Assembly (NCBI GenBank): GCA_015832175.1
Contig: WJXW01000003.1
Coordinates: 806,001 to 870,000, forward strand
Direction: 5' to 3'
DNA: 64,000 nucleotides
DNA from: Paraphaeosphaeria minitans
Lineage: Eukaryota > Ascomycota > Dothideomycetes > Pleosporales > Didymosphaeriaceae
The position numbers and the translations under genes were made by a program. Each line of letters begins with the position of its first letter. Position 1 is the first letter of the stretch. Of this stretch, positions 36,966 to 50,875 are shown in pieces. Below the pieces are notes generated by a model. The model saw nothing but the letters and a program-made list of their open reading frames with translations. It was not told the DNA's origin and did not search any database.

Positions 36966-39900
36966 ATCTTAGGTAAGTTTATTAATAAAATTCTTTAATC
37001 TTTTATTAATAGTTTCTTAGGTAGTTCTTTAGTTTCTAAGTGTTTTCGCTGTGTAGGTAACCTTTTTACTTAATAAGGTATATATTATTATGCTAATTAT
37101 ACTCTAGAATTCTTTTAACCTTAAATTCGTTTTCTTCCTTAGTCTAGTGGTAGAAGGTGGTTTTAACTAGTGTATTAGGGTCTACTAGTTCTAGTAGTAA
37201 TACATAAAATACTAGGTATATCTTTACATCTAGCGGTAGTTCTAACTTATAGTTTACTAGTAATATTTGCTTAGAAATATAAAATAGTCTAACTTTAATA
37301 TAATCTAGTTTCTTATGTTTTTTCTTCTAAGTTTAAAGGTTCTTTGTAAGTAGATATATTTTATCCCCCTTCTTTAGCTAAGGTGCCATTTTTTATTTTT
37401 AGTTTTAATATAAAATTAATTGCTACTAAGCTTTCTTAAGATTCTTTTAGAGTTATTAGTGTATTTTTTTTATATTTTCTACTATATCTATAGCTTCTTT
37501 TGCTTTAATCGTCGTAGGGAATTATTAATTAAAGAGATGTAGGTGTCTTCTATAGTTTATATAGAATAGTGTATGTCCTAATACTGCTAATACTTTGTTA
37601 TTATAGGCCAACTGTGCTATAGGTAGTAATAAAACCTAGTTATTTTTCTAACTATTATAGTAGATGCGTAGGTACGTTTTTATAGTTTAGTTTGTACGTT
37701 CTATTTGTCTATTTGTTTATAAATAGTAAGCTGTTAATAGCTTTTGTTTCGTTCTAAGTAGGGCTATAAGCGTTATCTAATAATTTAATATAAAGAGCTT
37801 GTCTCTATCGCTAATAATTATTTTTAGGATTCTGTAATATCTAATTAGTTAGTCTAGGATAAGAAAAGTAAGTTCCTTTACTATTATTCTTTTAAGATAT
37901 AGAATAAGCTTAACATACTTAGTTAGTTAGTAGACTACTACTAGTATACTGTCGTATTTAATTCCTATTATTAGATCCTTAGAGTTTAGAATTCCTATAA
38001 CAAAATCTATAGTGATATCTTCCTATAGTACTATTAGTATTCTAATTACTTACATCTCTCTATATTTAAGATATATACTATATTTATTTCTCTAGTATTC
38101 TACACATTTATAAATATAAGTTATTACAGCTTCCTTAATTCCTTTAAAGGTGTAATTCCTTTAAATAAGTTCTATTATTTTTATAATGCCTAGGTGTCCG
38201 TACATAGGGTTATTATAGTATTGTTAGATAATCTTAGTCTGTAGATATTCTAGAACTTCTTAGTTAATTACTAAAAGTTAATTTAGTTCTACTATTAGCT
38301 CTAGAGATTTATCTTTAGCTTTGCGAAGGATTACAGAGAAAGTTTTTACTTTTTCTCCTACTAGATTACTTTATTAGCTAAGAGCGTCTACTCTACTATT
38401 TTCTTTTCTAGCTATATAGATAATTCTAAACTTATACTACCCTATAGTTTGCGACTATCTTTATTATTATAGTGTAAGTTCTTTTGTTGTCGTAAACCTT
38501 AGAAGGTTCTTATAATCTATATAGATTTCTAGCGTTAAGTAACTAAGCGTATAAATCCTCTAGTGCTTTAAGGCTTTAATAATAGCGTAGAGTTCTTTAT
38601 TATATATGTTATATTGTGTTTCAGCGTTATTAAATCTATATAAGTAATAGGTAATTAGGTGCTATTTACTGTTACGTTTTTATTTAGCATAGGCGCCTAG
38701 CGTAAGATCGCTAGCGTTTATTTTAAAGCGTAGTAGTTTATTACTTCTAAAACAAATAAGAATAGGTTCTATAATACATACTGTCTTAAGGAGTTAGAAT
38801 AACATTCTGCACTTATCTATCTATTTAAAGAATACGTTCTTCTTTATAAGATTTATTAAAGGTATTGTAACCTTTGCGTAATCTTGGATAAATTGTTAAT
38901 TAAATCCACAGAACTCTAAGAATTCTTAGATAATCTTAGCTATCTTTAGTATTAGCTAGTTCTTAATGTATTTAACTTTACTTAGTGCCATCTTAATTCC
39001 TTCTGTAGTAATAATGTGTTCTAGGAATTTAAGTTATTTAATATTAAACTTACATTTCTTAAGTTTAATACAAAAACATACTTTATCTAGTGCTTCTAGT
39101 ACTATTTATACGTGCTTAGTGTAGTCTAATTTATTTTTAGAAAAGATAAGGATATTATCTATATACGCAATAATAAATATGTCTAGATGTTTATAGAGTA
39201 CGTTATTAATAAGTGCTATAAAAGCTGCTGGTGCATTTGTAAGCCTAAATAGTATAACCTTATACTTAAATAGTCTATAGCGTGATTAAAACGCTGTTTT
39301 CTATTCTTTAATTTTTTTAATTTGTATAAGGTGGTAACTGTCTCTTAGATCTATTATTATAAATATCTTGGCTTAAGATAGTTAATCTCGTAACTCTATA
39401 ATGTTTAGTAGTAGATATTAGTTTTTTATTGTTATATTGTTAAATTATTAGTAGTTAACACATAGTCTATCTAATCTATCCTTTTTCTTAACAAACATAA
39501 AAGGGCTTACTGCTAGTAACTTTAATAGTTATATATATCCTTTCTTAAGATTTGTCTTAATAAAATTACGTTCCTTAAGGAGTTCTTCTCCTATTTTACT
39601 ATATAGTGGTCTAAAGAGTGGTGTCTTCCCTTCTTCTAGGTCTATTATAAGATCCTAGGGTTAATATTTAGGTAGGTTTACTTTTCCTTCCTTTTCTGTG
39701 AATATATGTATCTATTTCCTATACTCTCTTAGTAAGGTAAAGGGTGTGCTATTGTCCTCCTTCTTACGCTTCTTAATCTAGTGGTTCCTACTAGCGTCTA
39801 CTAAGGTGTGCTTCTGTTTTTTAACTATCTATTACAGTATTATATTATTAATAACTCCCTTATCTACTATTATTTTTAGTTAATACGTAGGCTTTGCTTA

Positions 39901-42177
39901 TAATACATAATTACAGCGTTTAAATAATATTTTCTTTATACCCTAGTTAATCTATAGGTTGTGTATTATTAACTAAGGTAATTCTAAGACTAACTTATGC
40001 TTAGATCCTAGTAAGACATCTAAGGTAAGTTCCTCTCTATATCCTTAGACTATTATCGTGGTAGTAACTTCCTAGTATATTTAAGGTGTCTTAGGCATTA
40101 GGGATCTATTCGCGATATAGATAATATAGGGTATTTTTTTCTCTAATATTATAAGTCCTGCTTGTCTTACTATCTAATAAGATATAAAGTTCTTTTCTAC
40201 TTCTAAGTCTATAAAAGCTTAAGTCTATATTCCTTTAAGCTATACTAGTAGCTTAACTAATACTATGCTTACTATAGCATTTAATTTAATAAAGGCGTTT
40301 TCTTATCTAAGTTTAGGCCTAAAAGAAACATCTATTTATATAGGTTATAGTTAAGTTCTAGTGCCTAGTATGCATTTCTAAGCATCTGCTTCTATTATTA
40401 TTCTTAAGTATATAGCTTGTGTAGATTATTTTCTTCTTTTTCCTATAAAGATGTTCTTTTATTTTTCCTCTTACAGTCTTTACTATTCCTATATACTAGT
40501 TAAATTAGTAGTTCTGTTATTACTTCTTACGTAGGGCAGTTTACAAAGCTATCTAAACGTTTAGCTATATAGTAGTATTTATAGTCTTAGTTTAGATACG
40601 TGTACTAGTACAGTTATATATAGTCTCTATTAATAAGTATATTATAGTATTTATTACCCTTTAGCGTAAGGTAAGAAAAGTATTTTACTTATTATTTATT
40701 CTAGAGGTGTTTATCGCAAGCTGTAATAGGGTAGTCTATTTATATCTATCTATAGTGCAGTTTCTTTCTAGGTTATTTCTTATTCTCTTTTTTCTCTACC
40801 TTATATTATGTGTATATTAGTTCTTCGCAATGCGTCCATATACAGAATTAGTGTATAGGATTTTAGTAGTCTAGATAGTACTTTAGTATATAGTCTAACT
40901 TCTTATTTTTATAGGGTTGCATTCCTTTTAGTGCCTAGTAGGGTTCTATATAGTCCTAAACATTTAGTTTATACTTAGGTGACATAAGGTTATCTTCTTC
41001 CTACCTACTTATAAGTAAAGAGTAGGAGATCTTAGTATCTCTTCTAAGTTTTCTACGTTATAGTATACGTTAGAGTTGTCTTCTAGATCTTTGTATAATT
41101 GTGAGTTAGGTAAATCTAATTACTTACTTTACTCTAGTGTAACGCGTTAGTAACTAAATAGTATTATAATAACTTCCTATTCCTTATTAGGTTTTTAGTC
41201 CTTAATAGTTAGTACATTTAACTTAGTTTAATAGACTTTGTTCTTTAATCTATAGTTCCTAGCTATATAGCCTAGTTTGCCATATATAAAGCATTTACAG
41301 GTCTTAGTTATTAGTTATTAACTTTTATTAGAAACGCGTTTATTAGGCTACTTAAGGCCTATCCTTCCTCCTTTTCCTTTACCTAAGTAGTTAAACTAGA
41401 CGTCTTCTATTAGTTTATATCTCTAGTAGTTCCTTAGCTATTACTTTTAGATAATTCTAATAAAGTTCTTATAAACTATTTTTACTAGTTGTCTAAAGCT
41501 TATTACCCTAGGGTTTTAGTGGAGCTCTTATTATAATAAAAACTACTCTTTATTAATCCTAATAGTTTCTTTATATAGTTCTTTAAAGTTAGTAATTTGT
41601 GTACTACTACATAAGAGTTCCTTACGTAGTTTCTATTTAAGTCCTTATTTATATATATCCTAAAGAGATTTATTGTCCTAGTTAAGCTACACAGCGTATC
41701 TATAAAACTTAGCTATATACTTAGCTACTAATTATTTCTAAGTTATAGTCTAAATTTTTACTTTTATAATAGAGTCCTTGTTAGCAATTCTAAAGAGTTA
41801 TTTAAGGCATTTCTTAAAGTTATTATAATTCTTAATAATATTAACTATATTAGCGTGCTCGTCTGCGTAGTTATTGTTATTATTATTATAAATTATTCCT
41901 AGGTACTTTTTAAGGTAGGGATAGATCTACAATCCTATATCTCCTTATATATATATTGCTATAAAGATAACTTTCTTCTTATCTTTAAGGGGTTTATCTA
42001 AGGTAAAGAAGTAGAGGTCTAACTAAAGAATCTAGACGTTAGTGTGAGATTGTTTACTAAAGTAGAGATTAGGTTTATGCACCTTACTGCTATCCTTTAT
42101 AGGAGTAATCTTAGCGATACCTAAAGCTGTAGAAGAGGTAGGAGTTCGTAAAGTACTTATATTAAAGGTGTTTAAGA

Positions 42178-42588
42178 TGTTAAATCTAAGAGGGTAGCTA
42201 GTCCTAAAGGGTTAAAGTTAGTTCTTAGGCAGGAGTACTTACAGAAGGTAGAAGGTCTTATTAATATAATAGTATCTTATAAAGTGTAATAAGTTAATCA
42301 TTTGGTCTGCTAGAATCTAAACAATAGATTAATAAACAGATTAAACATAAGTATAAAGAGCCTATCCTTACGTTCCTATATACTAAGGCTGCTCTGCTGC
42401 TTAGTGCCACTAAGTAACTAAGCACTTTACGTAACCTACTCTACTGCTTAGTGCTACTAAGTAACTAAGTATATTATGTAACCTAATCTAAGTTGCTTAG
42501 CGTCTCTTTGTTACATTTATAACCCTGTTGTCGCTTTATTACACCTTTATAAGCGCCCAAGTCCCACGTTATTATCTGGTACGTAATA
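42178..42588 (-). repeat. 5' LTR (type C) of the 36006-42588 element
   Basis: 411 bp, equal in length to the 3' LTR. U3 contains about 2.4 copies of a 47-bp tandem unit (42392-42505) built around the near-palindrome CTTAGTGCCACTAAG. Confidence 0.9.
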
Positions 42589-42643
42589 ATTACTATCTAG
42601 TAGCTACACTATTTCTTAAAGGTAATAGTGTACGCTGTAATAT
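42589..42643 (-). mobile_element. Harbinger transposase fragment (C-terminal side of the break)
   Basis: On the minus strand this continues the transposase read at 50876-51200: MLILY is followed by YYSVHYYL(Q)EIV, as in the PYR...YHL.EIV segment of PIF/Harbinger transposases. AATAT at 42639-42643 is duplicated at 50876-50880 around the Gypsy insertion. The rest of the C-terminus is lost at the LTR ending 42588. Confidence 0.75.
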
Positions 42644-42869
42644 TATTAGGAGTTAGGCACGAGTAATGTAGCTTTAGCTTTAGATGTAAAATAATAGTGG
42701 ATTGTATAATAGAATGTAGGATAGAAAATAGAGGATAGAGGATAGACGAATCGCTGCCAGATTACTCTATTAGCGATAGAACTATATAGCCTTGGATTAG
42801 GTAATCTCCACCTACATCTAGCTAGCCCTTACTATCCTAGAGCCTAGCCAGATACCTAGGGTTCTAATA
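42644..42869 (-). repeat. 3' LTR of the family II element
   Basis: 226 bp, TATTAGGAGTTAGGC to GGGTTCTAATA, followed by a polypyrimidine TTATTCCCCTTT (the polypurine tract on the minus strand). Contains the AGGATAG heptamer array. Confidence 0.9.
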
Positions 42870-43384
42870 TTATTCCCCTTTAAAGGATCTCTTGTCCTAA
42901 AAGTAAAGCATTTAGTAAGTCCCTTTACTATTTATTACTATTAGTCCTTTATTAGCACTAACTAGCTTTACCAGTACCTAGTAATTAGCGTAGGCCTTTA
43001 ACTATCCCTACTTCTTAAACTTAGTAGTAAGCTTAATATTAGAGGATCTAAAAGGTCCTACTGTTTCTAAGATAGCTTAATTATGGACGATAATAAGGAT
43101 TACGTCCTAGTTTATTCCTATTTATACTATTTTGTTCTAGATAGTGCCTAAATTATTATAATAGATTTATACGGCACTTAGGCGCCCCTTATATTAGATT
43201 ATAACTATTTCCGCCTAGGTAAAGTAAGATATCGCTATCTATACTAGTGTAGCACATAACTACGCTAGTAACTAGCGTCTTAGTAGTAAGATAGTTATTC
43301 TATTGCCTAGGGCTCTTAGACCTATTCTTTACTTATATTTTCTTATAGTAAGTAATATTATACGGCCCTTAGATTAGTGTATTC

Positions 43385-45200
43385 TAGTGTAACTTAGCAC
43401 TAACTGTACTAAAGAGTCGCACGTTATACCTTTTTAGTATATATTTAACACTTTTTATACATCTTTAATAATAATTAACACTAATTAGTACTAATAGGCA
43501 GTAATTAGCATTAGTTAGCACTAATTAGAATTAAGCGGTATTAATTAGCACTAATTAGTATAAATTAGTACTAATTGTTGTAAATTATAATAGCTCTACC
43601 TAAGAAGCGCTCTCTTTGCGACTATTATATTAATGCGATTAAGACTAATAGACTTTATACTAAAATACTATATATTAGATATATTAGAATTATAGTAGAG
43701 CGTAGTGTCCTAGAATTAGACACTATATACGTAATAGACCTAAATAATAACAAATAGGAATTATTACAATTTAAAAGTTACTACTATAAGGAGTGTAGTA
43801 ATTATTTAGATAAGGACACCTTATACTTTATAGTAAGTTACTTTCTAGCGTTATTTAGCGTTATTTAGCACTATTAGGTACTAATAGGCGCATATAGCTC
43901 CTATTTAAGATACTTAGGCTCCTTAAGACCCTTAAAGTCTGTCTTAGGTCTATTCTAAGAATAGACGTCTAAGCCTTAGTTATAGCGTCTAAGAAAGCTA
44001 ATACTACAGCCTAAGTATTCTATAAAGCTGCTAAAGAGGAATATAAGGTCTAGTATAAGGACCTAAAGTATATTATAGCTCTAGCTAATCTTACTAAAAG
44101 CTAATTATAACTTATAGCTAAACTTATCACCCCTTTATTATAAAATAAAGAGAACACGCTCCTTAAAGTGCAGAAGCTAAAAGTAGAGACTAATAAAAAG
44201 GTAATAGTTATAGCTGTATGTATTATAGTAGAGCTAAATAAGTATAGGTACTATTTAGTGTAATTTAGCACAAATTAGTGCTAATTAGTACATAGGAACT
44301 TACGTAGGTACGCTAAGAAGTTCTAGGCCTATAATAGGGCCTTTATGCTTAAAGATAAGTGCGCTAACTCTAGTGTACTCTTATATAGTTATTCTTGCTC
44401 TAGAAAGGCGCTTAAGGCTAAGACTTATTGTATTAAGTGTAAAATAGAGTTAGAAGATAAAGTAATCTCCTTATATAAGGCTAAGGCTCTAGTATAGATA
44501 CACTATAGTACTATTTAGAGTAAGTTAGCACTAACTAGTGTAATAGGTCCTTAGCTATCTCTACGTAACTATTCTAACTAGCCTTAATATCTTTTTAGTA
44601 GAAACTACTACAGCTAACGCTAAAGCCTAACTAGAAGCTACTTATAAGGACGCTAAAGTTATATCTACGTTAGCTACTTCTACTTTAGCGCGTTATGGCG
44701 TAAGGAGGCGTAACCTAGACTTATCTACTATTTCTAAGCCCCTAGCGGACTTCCCACCTATTAATAGTACTAATATAGAGAAGTTGGCGTACTTTAATTG
44801 CTATTTTATAACTTCTTTCTATACTAAGGGCCTAGCGACTTAAAGCAGCTCTAATAAGAGTTATTAGGATTAATTATTTAAATAAGAATGTAATACAGCA
44901 CTACACAGCCTAAATAGGCATAATACAGCATAGTATAGCATAAATTAGCGTAAATAGGAATATAATAGTAGAATTTAGCGATAATAGTAATAATCTAGCG
45001 TTAGTTAATTTTAAATAGTATATTTGCCTAGCTTTTTAGGCTAGTGCCTATAAGTAGGCGACATTTTAATATAGGTTCCTATTTTAGTTAGTTATTAACC
45101 CTATTTTAGGCAATAAGAGGCTTTCTGCCTTATAATAATATAATTTAATCTAGATTATGCTAAATTATACTAATATGTACTAGATTGTGCTAGAATTATA
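43385..45200. repeat. Interspersed clusters of a GCACTAATTAG-like short repeat
   Basis: Clusters of degenerate 10-14-bp words (TTAGCACTAATTAG, TTAGTACTAATAGG and similar) stand at about 43385-43400, 43470-43590, 43850-43895, 44250-44295, 44508-44546, 44890-45010 and 45120-45200. They alternate with non-repetitive stretches of 200-350 bp that read as protein on the plus strand. Several clusters start at GTAAGT or GTACTA and end at TAG, like introns. Confidence 0.6.
43594..44885 (+). pseudogene. Antisense, apparently multi-exon ORF remnant in the family II 3' region
   Basis: Plus-strand frame opposite to the element. Exon-like segments, open apart from TAG/TAA at RIP-type sites: 43594-43832 (KKRSLCDYYINAIK...), 43898-44247 (VFYKAAKEEYKVQYKDLKYI...), 44296-44507 (AYNRAFMLKDKCANSS, TYCIKCKIELEDK), 44547-44564 and 44599-44885 (NLDLSTISKPLADFPPIN). 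The gaps 43833-43897, 44248-44295, 44508-44546 and 44565-44598 begin with GT, end with AG and keep the frame when removed. The last two are very short for introns (39 and 34 bp). I recognise no family. It may be a captured host gene or an element-encoded antisense gene. Confidence 0.45.
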
Positions 45201-48200
45201 ATATTACTAATATTATCCTTATCCTTTGCCAATTTTAAAGAGTTTCGTATATACTAATTAGTATTCCTATACCTATTAAAACACCTTACCTAACTAGCTA
45301 ACTATTCACTAAACTCCCTGTAGGAGACACGTGGGGTTTTTAAAAGAATAAAAAGGTCTATAGTATCTAATTATAAGTTAATATTTGTATATTATACTAA
45401 ATTAGGACATTTTGTGCCAAGTAGGTCTAACTTAGACTAACATTTTTGTATAGATTCTTAGCGTTTGCTAGTTTTCCCTTTTAAAAGAGGTTACCTATAA
45501 CCTCTCTTCTTCGCCTCTAAAAGTGTAGTTATTAACCTTCTTAGAAATATCTTAAGCTTTTTTTAGAACTCTTTAAGCGCATTTCCGCTAATTAATATAG
45601 TAGGTTTTTAAGAGTTTTCTTCTAGATTATATCTACTCTATTTAATAAGGTATTCCTATTATACTAACTTATTTTGTTGTCTGTTAATAATATAGTCTAC
45701 TTTATATATATTATTGCTATATTAGCGCAATGTGTCTTTAATTAGTAGTTGTTAGTGTGGTAGTTTCTTACGTAGTTTATATAGTTCTAGTAGGAAAGGA
45801 TAGAACATTAGATAAACTTTACCTAATTTAGGTAGGTTTACTTAGTAGGCTGTGGGTAGAGAGCTAATACACTTATCTACTACTTTAGGGCCTAGGAATT
45901 TCTAGTCTATCTTCTTGTTTAGTTATGCAGACTTTAGATTCGTACTTAAAACTTATACCTTATTATCTTTATTAAGTTATAAAGGGGTTCTCTTCTTATT
46001 AGAGATACATTTTTAGTACTTCTATACTACTTATAGCTTCTTTCTTATATTTACGCGTATTTCTATTAATCTTAACGCTATTTAGTAGCCCTTTAGGCTT
46101 TCCCCGCCACCTAGCAGTATATTAGGCTAGGTTAGGTTAGAGGGATTATATCTAAAACACACTTAGTACAGTGTGTACCCTATTACTAAATGTTTACTAT
46201 TATTATACGTATATTCTACTAGGGAGATCTATATTACCTAATTGTCTTACTCTAGGGAGTAGAAGATTTATAAGTATTATTTTAGTGTTTAGTTTTAGCG
46301 TTCTGTTTGCCTGTTAGTCTAAGGGTAAAAAGCTAAGATTAAAACCCTCCTTAAGTTTAGGTAATAATAGAAAGTATCCTAGTGTTTCGCTTTTATTACT
46401 AGTTCTCTGTCTAAGAGAATACTCTCTAAATTACTATAAAGTCTAATAACCTTACAAATCTAAGCCTGAGCTAGGTTAGTGCTATCCTAATCTATCTAGA
46501 CTAGTACATAATAAGCTATCTTAGAAAATTAATTAATAATTACTAAGATAGCGTTTTATATTAGTTCTAAGAAGCGACTTAGGGGCAGATTAGTAATAAA
46601 GTCTATTATTACGTACTACTACAGATAACCTAGGATAAAAAGCTGCTATAAAAGACTATAAAGCTTATATTTTTTATAGGTTACCTATTAGTACCACTTA
46701 TAGTTATAAATATAGTTAGTAACCTCCTTATTTATACTAGTCTAGTAAACTTCTATTAAACGCGCTTAAGCGTCTAAGTTACACTAAAATATTCTAAGAG
46801 AGGGCTATTATAGTAGCTCTTAATAGCTTTTATGCGCTTTAAGGGAGACTTAAGCTACACTAGGCTAGTTAGTCCTAAGCCGCAGCTACTTAGACTAGAT
46901 TACGCTAACTTATTAACCTTATTATCTAATAAGTTTAAGTCTTTAGATTTAATAGCCTCTTAGTCCTTTAAAAAGAGGTAGTTACTAAGACTACCCTTAT
47001 CTAATCCCTTAAAGTAATAGGTATCTCTATAGGGCCTATTACCCTGTCTTATCTAACTTCTAGAGGGGTTAGTCTCCCTACCGAGCTTATTACCCTGTTC
47101 TATTAGGCCTCTAGAGAAGTAGGTCTCTTAATAGGGCTTATTACCCTATCCTATCTAGTTCCTAAAATAAGTAGAGATAGTAGAGACTAGAGCGTATCTG
47201 CCTTGCCTTTCTAATAATAGATTAGCTAAAAGCTTAATAAAGGCTTTATTATTCTTCTACTTAGCATTCTAGGTGCTAAGTATGTAGTCTAGGCGTCTTA
47301 ATAGGCTGTTTACTAGATTTATTAATCCTACCCTATAAGTTATAACAAAGTTACACTTACTTAGGGTAAGGTATAACTAGACGTAATATAATATAAGTAT
47401 CTTAGTTTCTATAAACTATTAAAGATTATAATAATCTGTTAAGACCTTAAAGTGTTAACTTTAAAGGTATTAACGCTAGTGTTTAACTAACTTAATAATA
47501 GCGAGGAGTTCCTTATTATAAGTGTTGTAGTAGTACTACGTAGTGCTTAATTTCCCTAAGAAGAAGTTAATTAGTTACTATAAGCCTAGCTTATCGCCTT
47601 TAGGCATAAGTTAACTATAAATAGCACTAATTACTCTACCTAAGGCGTTAGTCTTAAGACATATCTATTGTCTATACTTAAAGTGCACTAGTATAGGCAC
47701 TTTAAGAAATATGTCTTTTAGCGTCTAGAAAGCTTTAGTGCCTTCTAGCCTAATATCTAAGGCCACGCTCTCCTCCTTTCGCATTACTAGCCCCTATCTA
47801 GCGCTATCTAGCGCTTTCTTAGTTAAACTAGTAAAAGGTAGCCCTATTTAGAAGAAATTAGCAATAAACTATCTATAATAGTTTATAAAGCTAATAAAGA
47901 CGCGTATATTACGTATATAGGTTAGTTTTGGCTATAATTATATCGCATTAACCTAATCTAGGTTAATTATAAGCCCTTCTAGAGAAACAATAAACCTAAA
48001 GTACTCTATAGTAGTAGAGTGCTATTTACACTTCTTTAGGTTAATAAAAAGCTTTACTTAGCGCAGCCTCTCTAGAATCTCCCTTACATGGGCCTTATAT
48101 TCCTTTAGTATATTAGAGAAGATTAATATGTCATCTAGGTATATAATATAGGTGACATTAATTAGGCTAGTTAGTATCTAGGTAATTAGGTCCTAGAACT

Positions 48201-50649
48201 GGGCTAGTGCGTTAGTAAGGCTAAAGGACATTATAGTATACTTAAAATAGCTATATTTTATACAGAAAGTAGTTTTCTACTTATCTCCTTTTATAATATA
48301 AACTTAATAGTATGTTTCTTTTAAGTTAAGCTTTATAAATATCTTAGCTTATTTTAGTTAGTCTAAAGATTTAGTAATTAGTAGGAGAGCTTTATAATTT
48401 TTAATTATAATCTTATTAAGACTTTAATAATCTATATATAGGCGTAAGGTACTATCTTTCTTCTTTATAAAGAGTATAGGGGCACTAGCTAGGGATTTTA
48501 AATAGCAAATCTACCCTCTAGCCAAATACTCTTTAATGTACTTCCTTAATATCTTTAACTTAACTATAGAAAAGTTATATATAGGGTAATGTAGAGGTAC
48601 ACTACCTTCTACTAAATTAATCTATAAATTGTGGTTAGCATAAGTAGTAAGGTCCTTATAGTTCTTATTTAAGGCTATATTAGTGAGATTAGAGTAATAG
48701 GATAGTATCTCTACTATTCTATTCCTATCTACGCCAAATAGTGCTAGTATATCTATATTAGATACTATACACGCATACACAGAGACATAAAGGTCTTATA
48801 TAGTATAATTAAACTACTTAGTATCTTTTACTATAATTTTTTAGTACACTAGTACTTCCTTAGTGTTACGTCTCTAAAATAGTATACGTTAGGTTGCAAC
48901 GTTTACCTTTAGGTTTACTTAATTAAACTAGGGTAAACCTAGGAGAATATTATAACCTATAAGGTTAGTAACTATATAGGGTACTTCCTATTATTACTTT
49001 TGCCTATATAAGTCCTTAAGTTCTATTAATAGCACTATTGTGCTATAAACCTTAATATTAGACCTATTTACTGCCTAGGCAGGCAACCCTATTAATAGTT
49101 TAATATTAACCCCTTACTCTTTTACCTTTTATAGTAAAAGGAGGTTTAATACTAAAGTAGAATCTACTAAGGCATTAATAGTACTTTTTTGAACTCTAGC
49201 TAGGAGAATAAGTATTCCCCTTAGCTAGGCATAAAGCTAGTTAAAAAGAGATCCTAACTATTTTACCTCTAAGACTTTGTTAAGGTGCCTTATAACTATT
49301 AATATATAAGTAGTAAGGGCAGCTACTACTCTTTTTATCCTTTACTTTTTCCTGCACCCTATTCCCTATTATATATAGACTAGGCATTTTAGGTTCTAGG
49401 TGTAGCTAGCTTATCTAGAGTAGAGTAATTAGGTTTTAAGTAGCCTAGCCTTCTATAATGCTAGTAAAAAGTGTTAGTTATTAGTAGTCTAGTGCTAGAT
49501 AGCGCTAATCTAGAACTCTTAGTGCTATTACCCTACTTTCTTAGCCTCTTAACTGCCTTTTAGGGTTTTTTGTCCCCCCTAGAATCTAGTTACTCTAGGC
49601 GTTAGTATTCTACACTTTTTAAGTATAGGTTAGAAGCTAAGGATCCTTAATTTAGCTTATCTATTTAATAAATAATTAAAGCCTAAAGTTTAATATCTAT
49701 AACTATAACTTAGAGCCCTAAGGGGATTACTTATAGCTACTATTAGATAAAAAGTAGAAGTAATTCTACGTATTCTAGCTTTTATTATTTAAGGTTTATT
49801 ATTCCTAGCTCTTCCTAGTAACTTTGTAAATAATCTAATAGCTCTAATAGGCTCTAATTTAGTCTTTATTAGTATCTCTTAAGCTAATTATACGCTAACT
49901 AGCGCCTTTCTTTAGGAGATTTTAAAGCTTCTAGTATCTTATTTCTTAGGTTAGCTTAAGTAGGTAACTAGTTAGGGTCTATTAATAACTAGGCTTAAAC
50001 TTTAGTTTTCTATACTATATAGTAGATATCTAATACATACTAGAGGGCGTAAGTAACTTTAAGGTTCTTATCTACAAAGTAGTCCTTTAAGGACTAGAAA
50101 TAGAGCTTATAGTTATCTCTCTAATAATTAAACTCCTATTAGTCCCTTTAGGTATATTTATACAGCTGCTTTTGCAAAGGTTATAATAAAGATACTTTAG
50201 GGGAATTCTATATTTTAGTAAAATCTCTTATAGGCTTATATAAGGCTTAAGTGTCTTCTATCTCCTATTATTATCTTATCTAGTTAATTCTATTAAGTTT
50301 AGCTATATTCCTTCTCTCTTTAAGCTATTATTTAACTTTCTTAAGCTATTTAAGGATAGTGCTAGAAGAATTATCCTTAATATCTAGAAGTATCTTAACT
50401 TAGCCCTCTCTAGTGCGTTTAGGCGTAGACTAACCCTAATATATAAAAAGAGGAGTACGCTAGTCCTCTAGCTTACTTAGTATAGGAGATAGGCTTAAAT
50501 ATAAAAATTCCCCTCCTATAGGCTCCTAAGTGTCCTAGTATTAGGTATAAGAGCGCGTAGACTGTAAAGTGTTTACTATTATAGTCTAGTTATTATAAGT
50601 AGAAGCCTTTTAAAACTAAACTGCTCGTATATATAGTAAGCGATTTAAA

Positions 50650-50875
50650 TATTAGGAGTTAGGCATAAGTAATATAGCTTTAGCTTTAGATATAAAATAA
50701 TAGTAGATTGTATAGTAGAATGTAGGATAGAAGATAGAGGATAGAGGATAGATAAATCGCTGCCAGATTACTCTGTTAGCGATAGAACTATATAGCCTTA
50801 GATTAGGTGATCTCCACCTACATCTGGCTGGCCCTTACTATCCCAGAGCCCAGCCAGGTACCCAGGGTTCTAACA
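50650..50875 (-). repeat. 5' LTR of the family II element
   Basis: 226 bp, TATTAGGAGTTAGGC to GGGTTCTAACA, followed by the AATAT duplication. Equal in length to the left LTR. Confidence 0.92.

Larger units (their letters stand above)
36006..42588 (-). mobile_element. Full-length Ty3/Gypsy chromovirus (family I, type C)
   Basis: A 6583-bp minus-strand element with two 411-bp LTRs. Flanks are ACTAC (36001-36005) and ATTAC (42589-42593), a possible 5-bp duplication with one C/T change. Domain order from the right: gag about 42100-41290 with a zinc knuckle near 41270-41300; protease; RT with YIDD now Y-I-D-N at 39154-39165; RNase H about 38800-38550; integrase about 38200-37520; chromodomain-like tail about 37100-37000. 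Stops follow the RIP pattern. Pol is closely similar to that of 24751-31497, but the 3' module and U3 differ. Confidence 0.92.
42644..50875 (-). mobile_element. Full-length Ty3/Gypsy (family II) with TSD AATAT
   Basis: An 8232-bp minus-strand element with two 226-bp LTRs and a perfect 5-bp duplication. Reading right to left: gag and protease about 50640-48800; RT with an unmutated Y-L-D-D at 48130-48141; RNase H near 47540-47450 (YNKELLAIIKLVKH); integrase to about 45900; chromodomain-like segment about 45700-45560 (YLIK, then ENS(W)KP). The remaining 2.6 kb up to the left LTR is a large 3' region carrying an antisense gene remnant. It is inserted in the Harbinger transposase. Confidence 0.92.
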
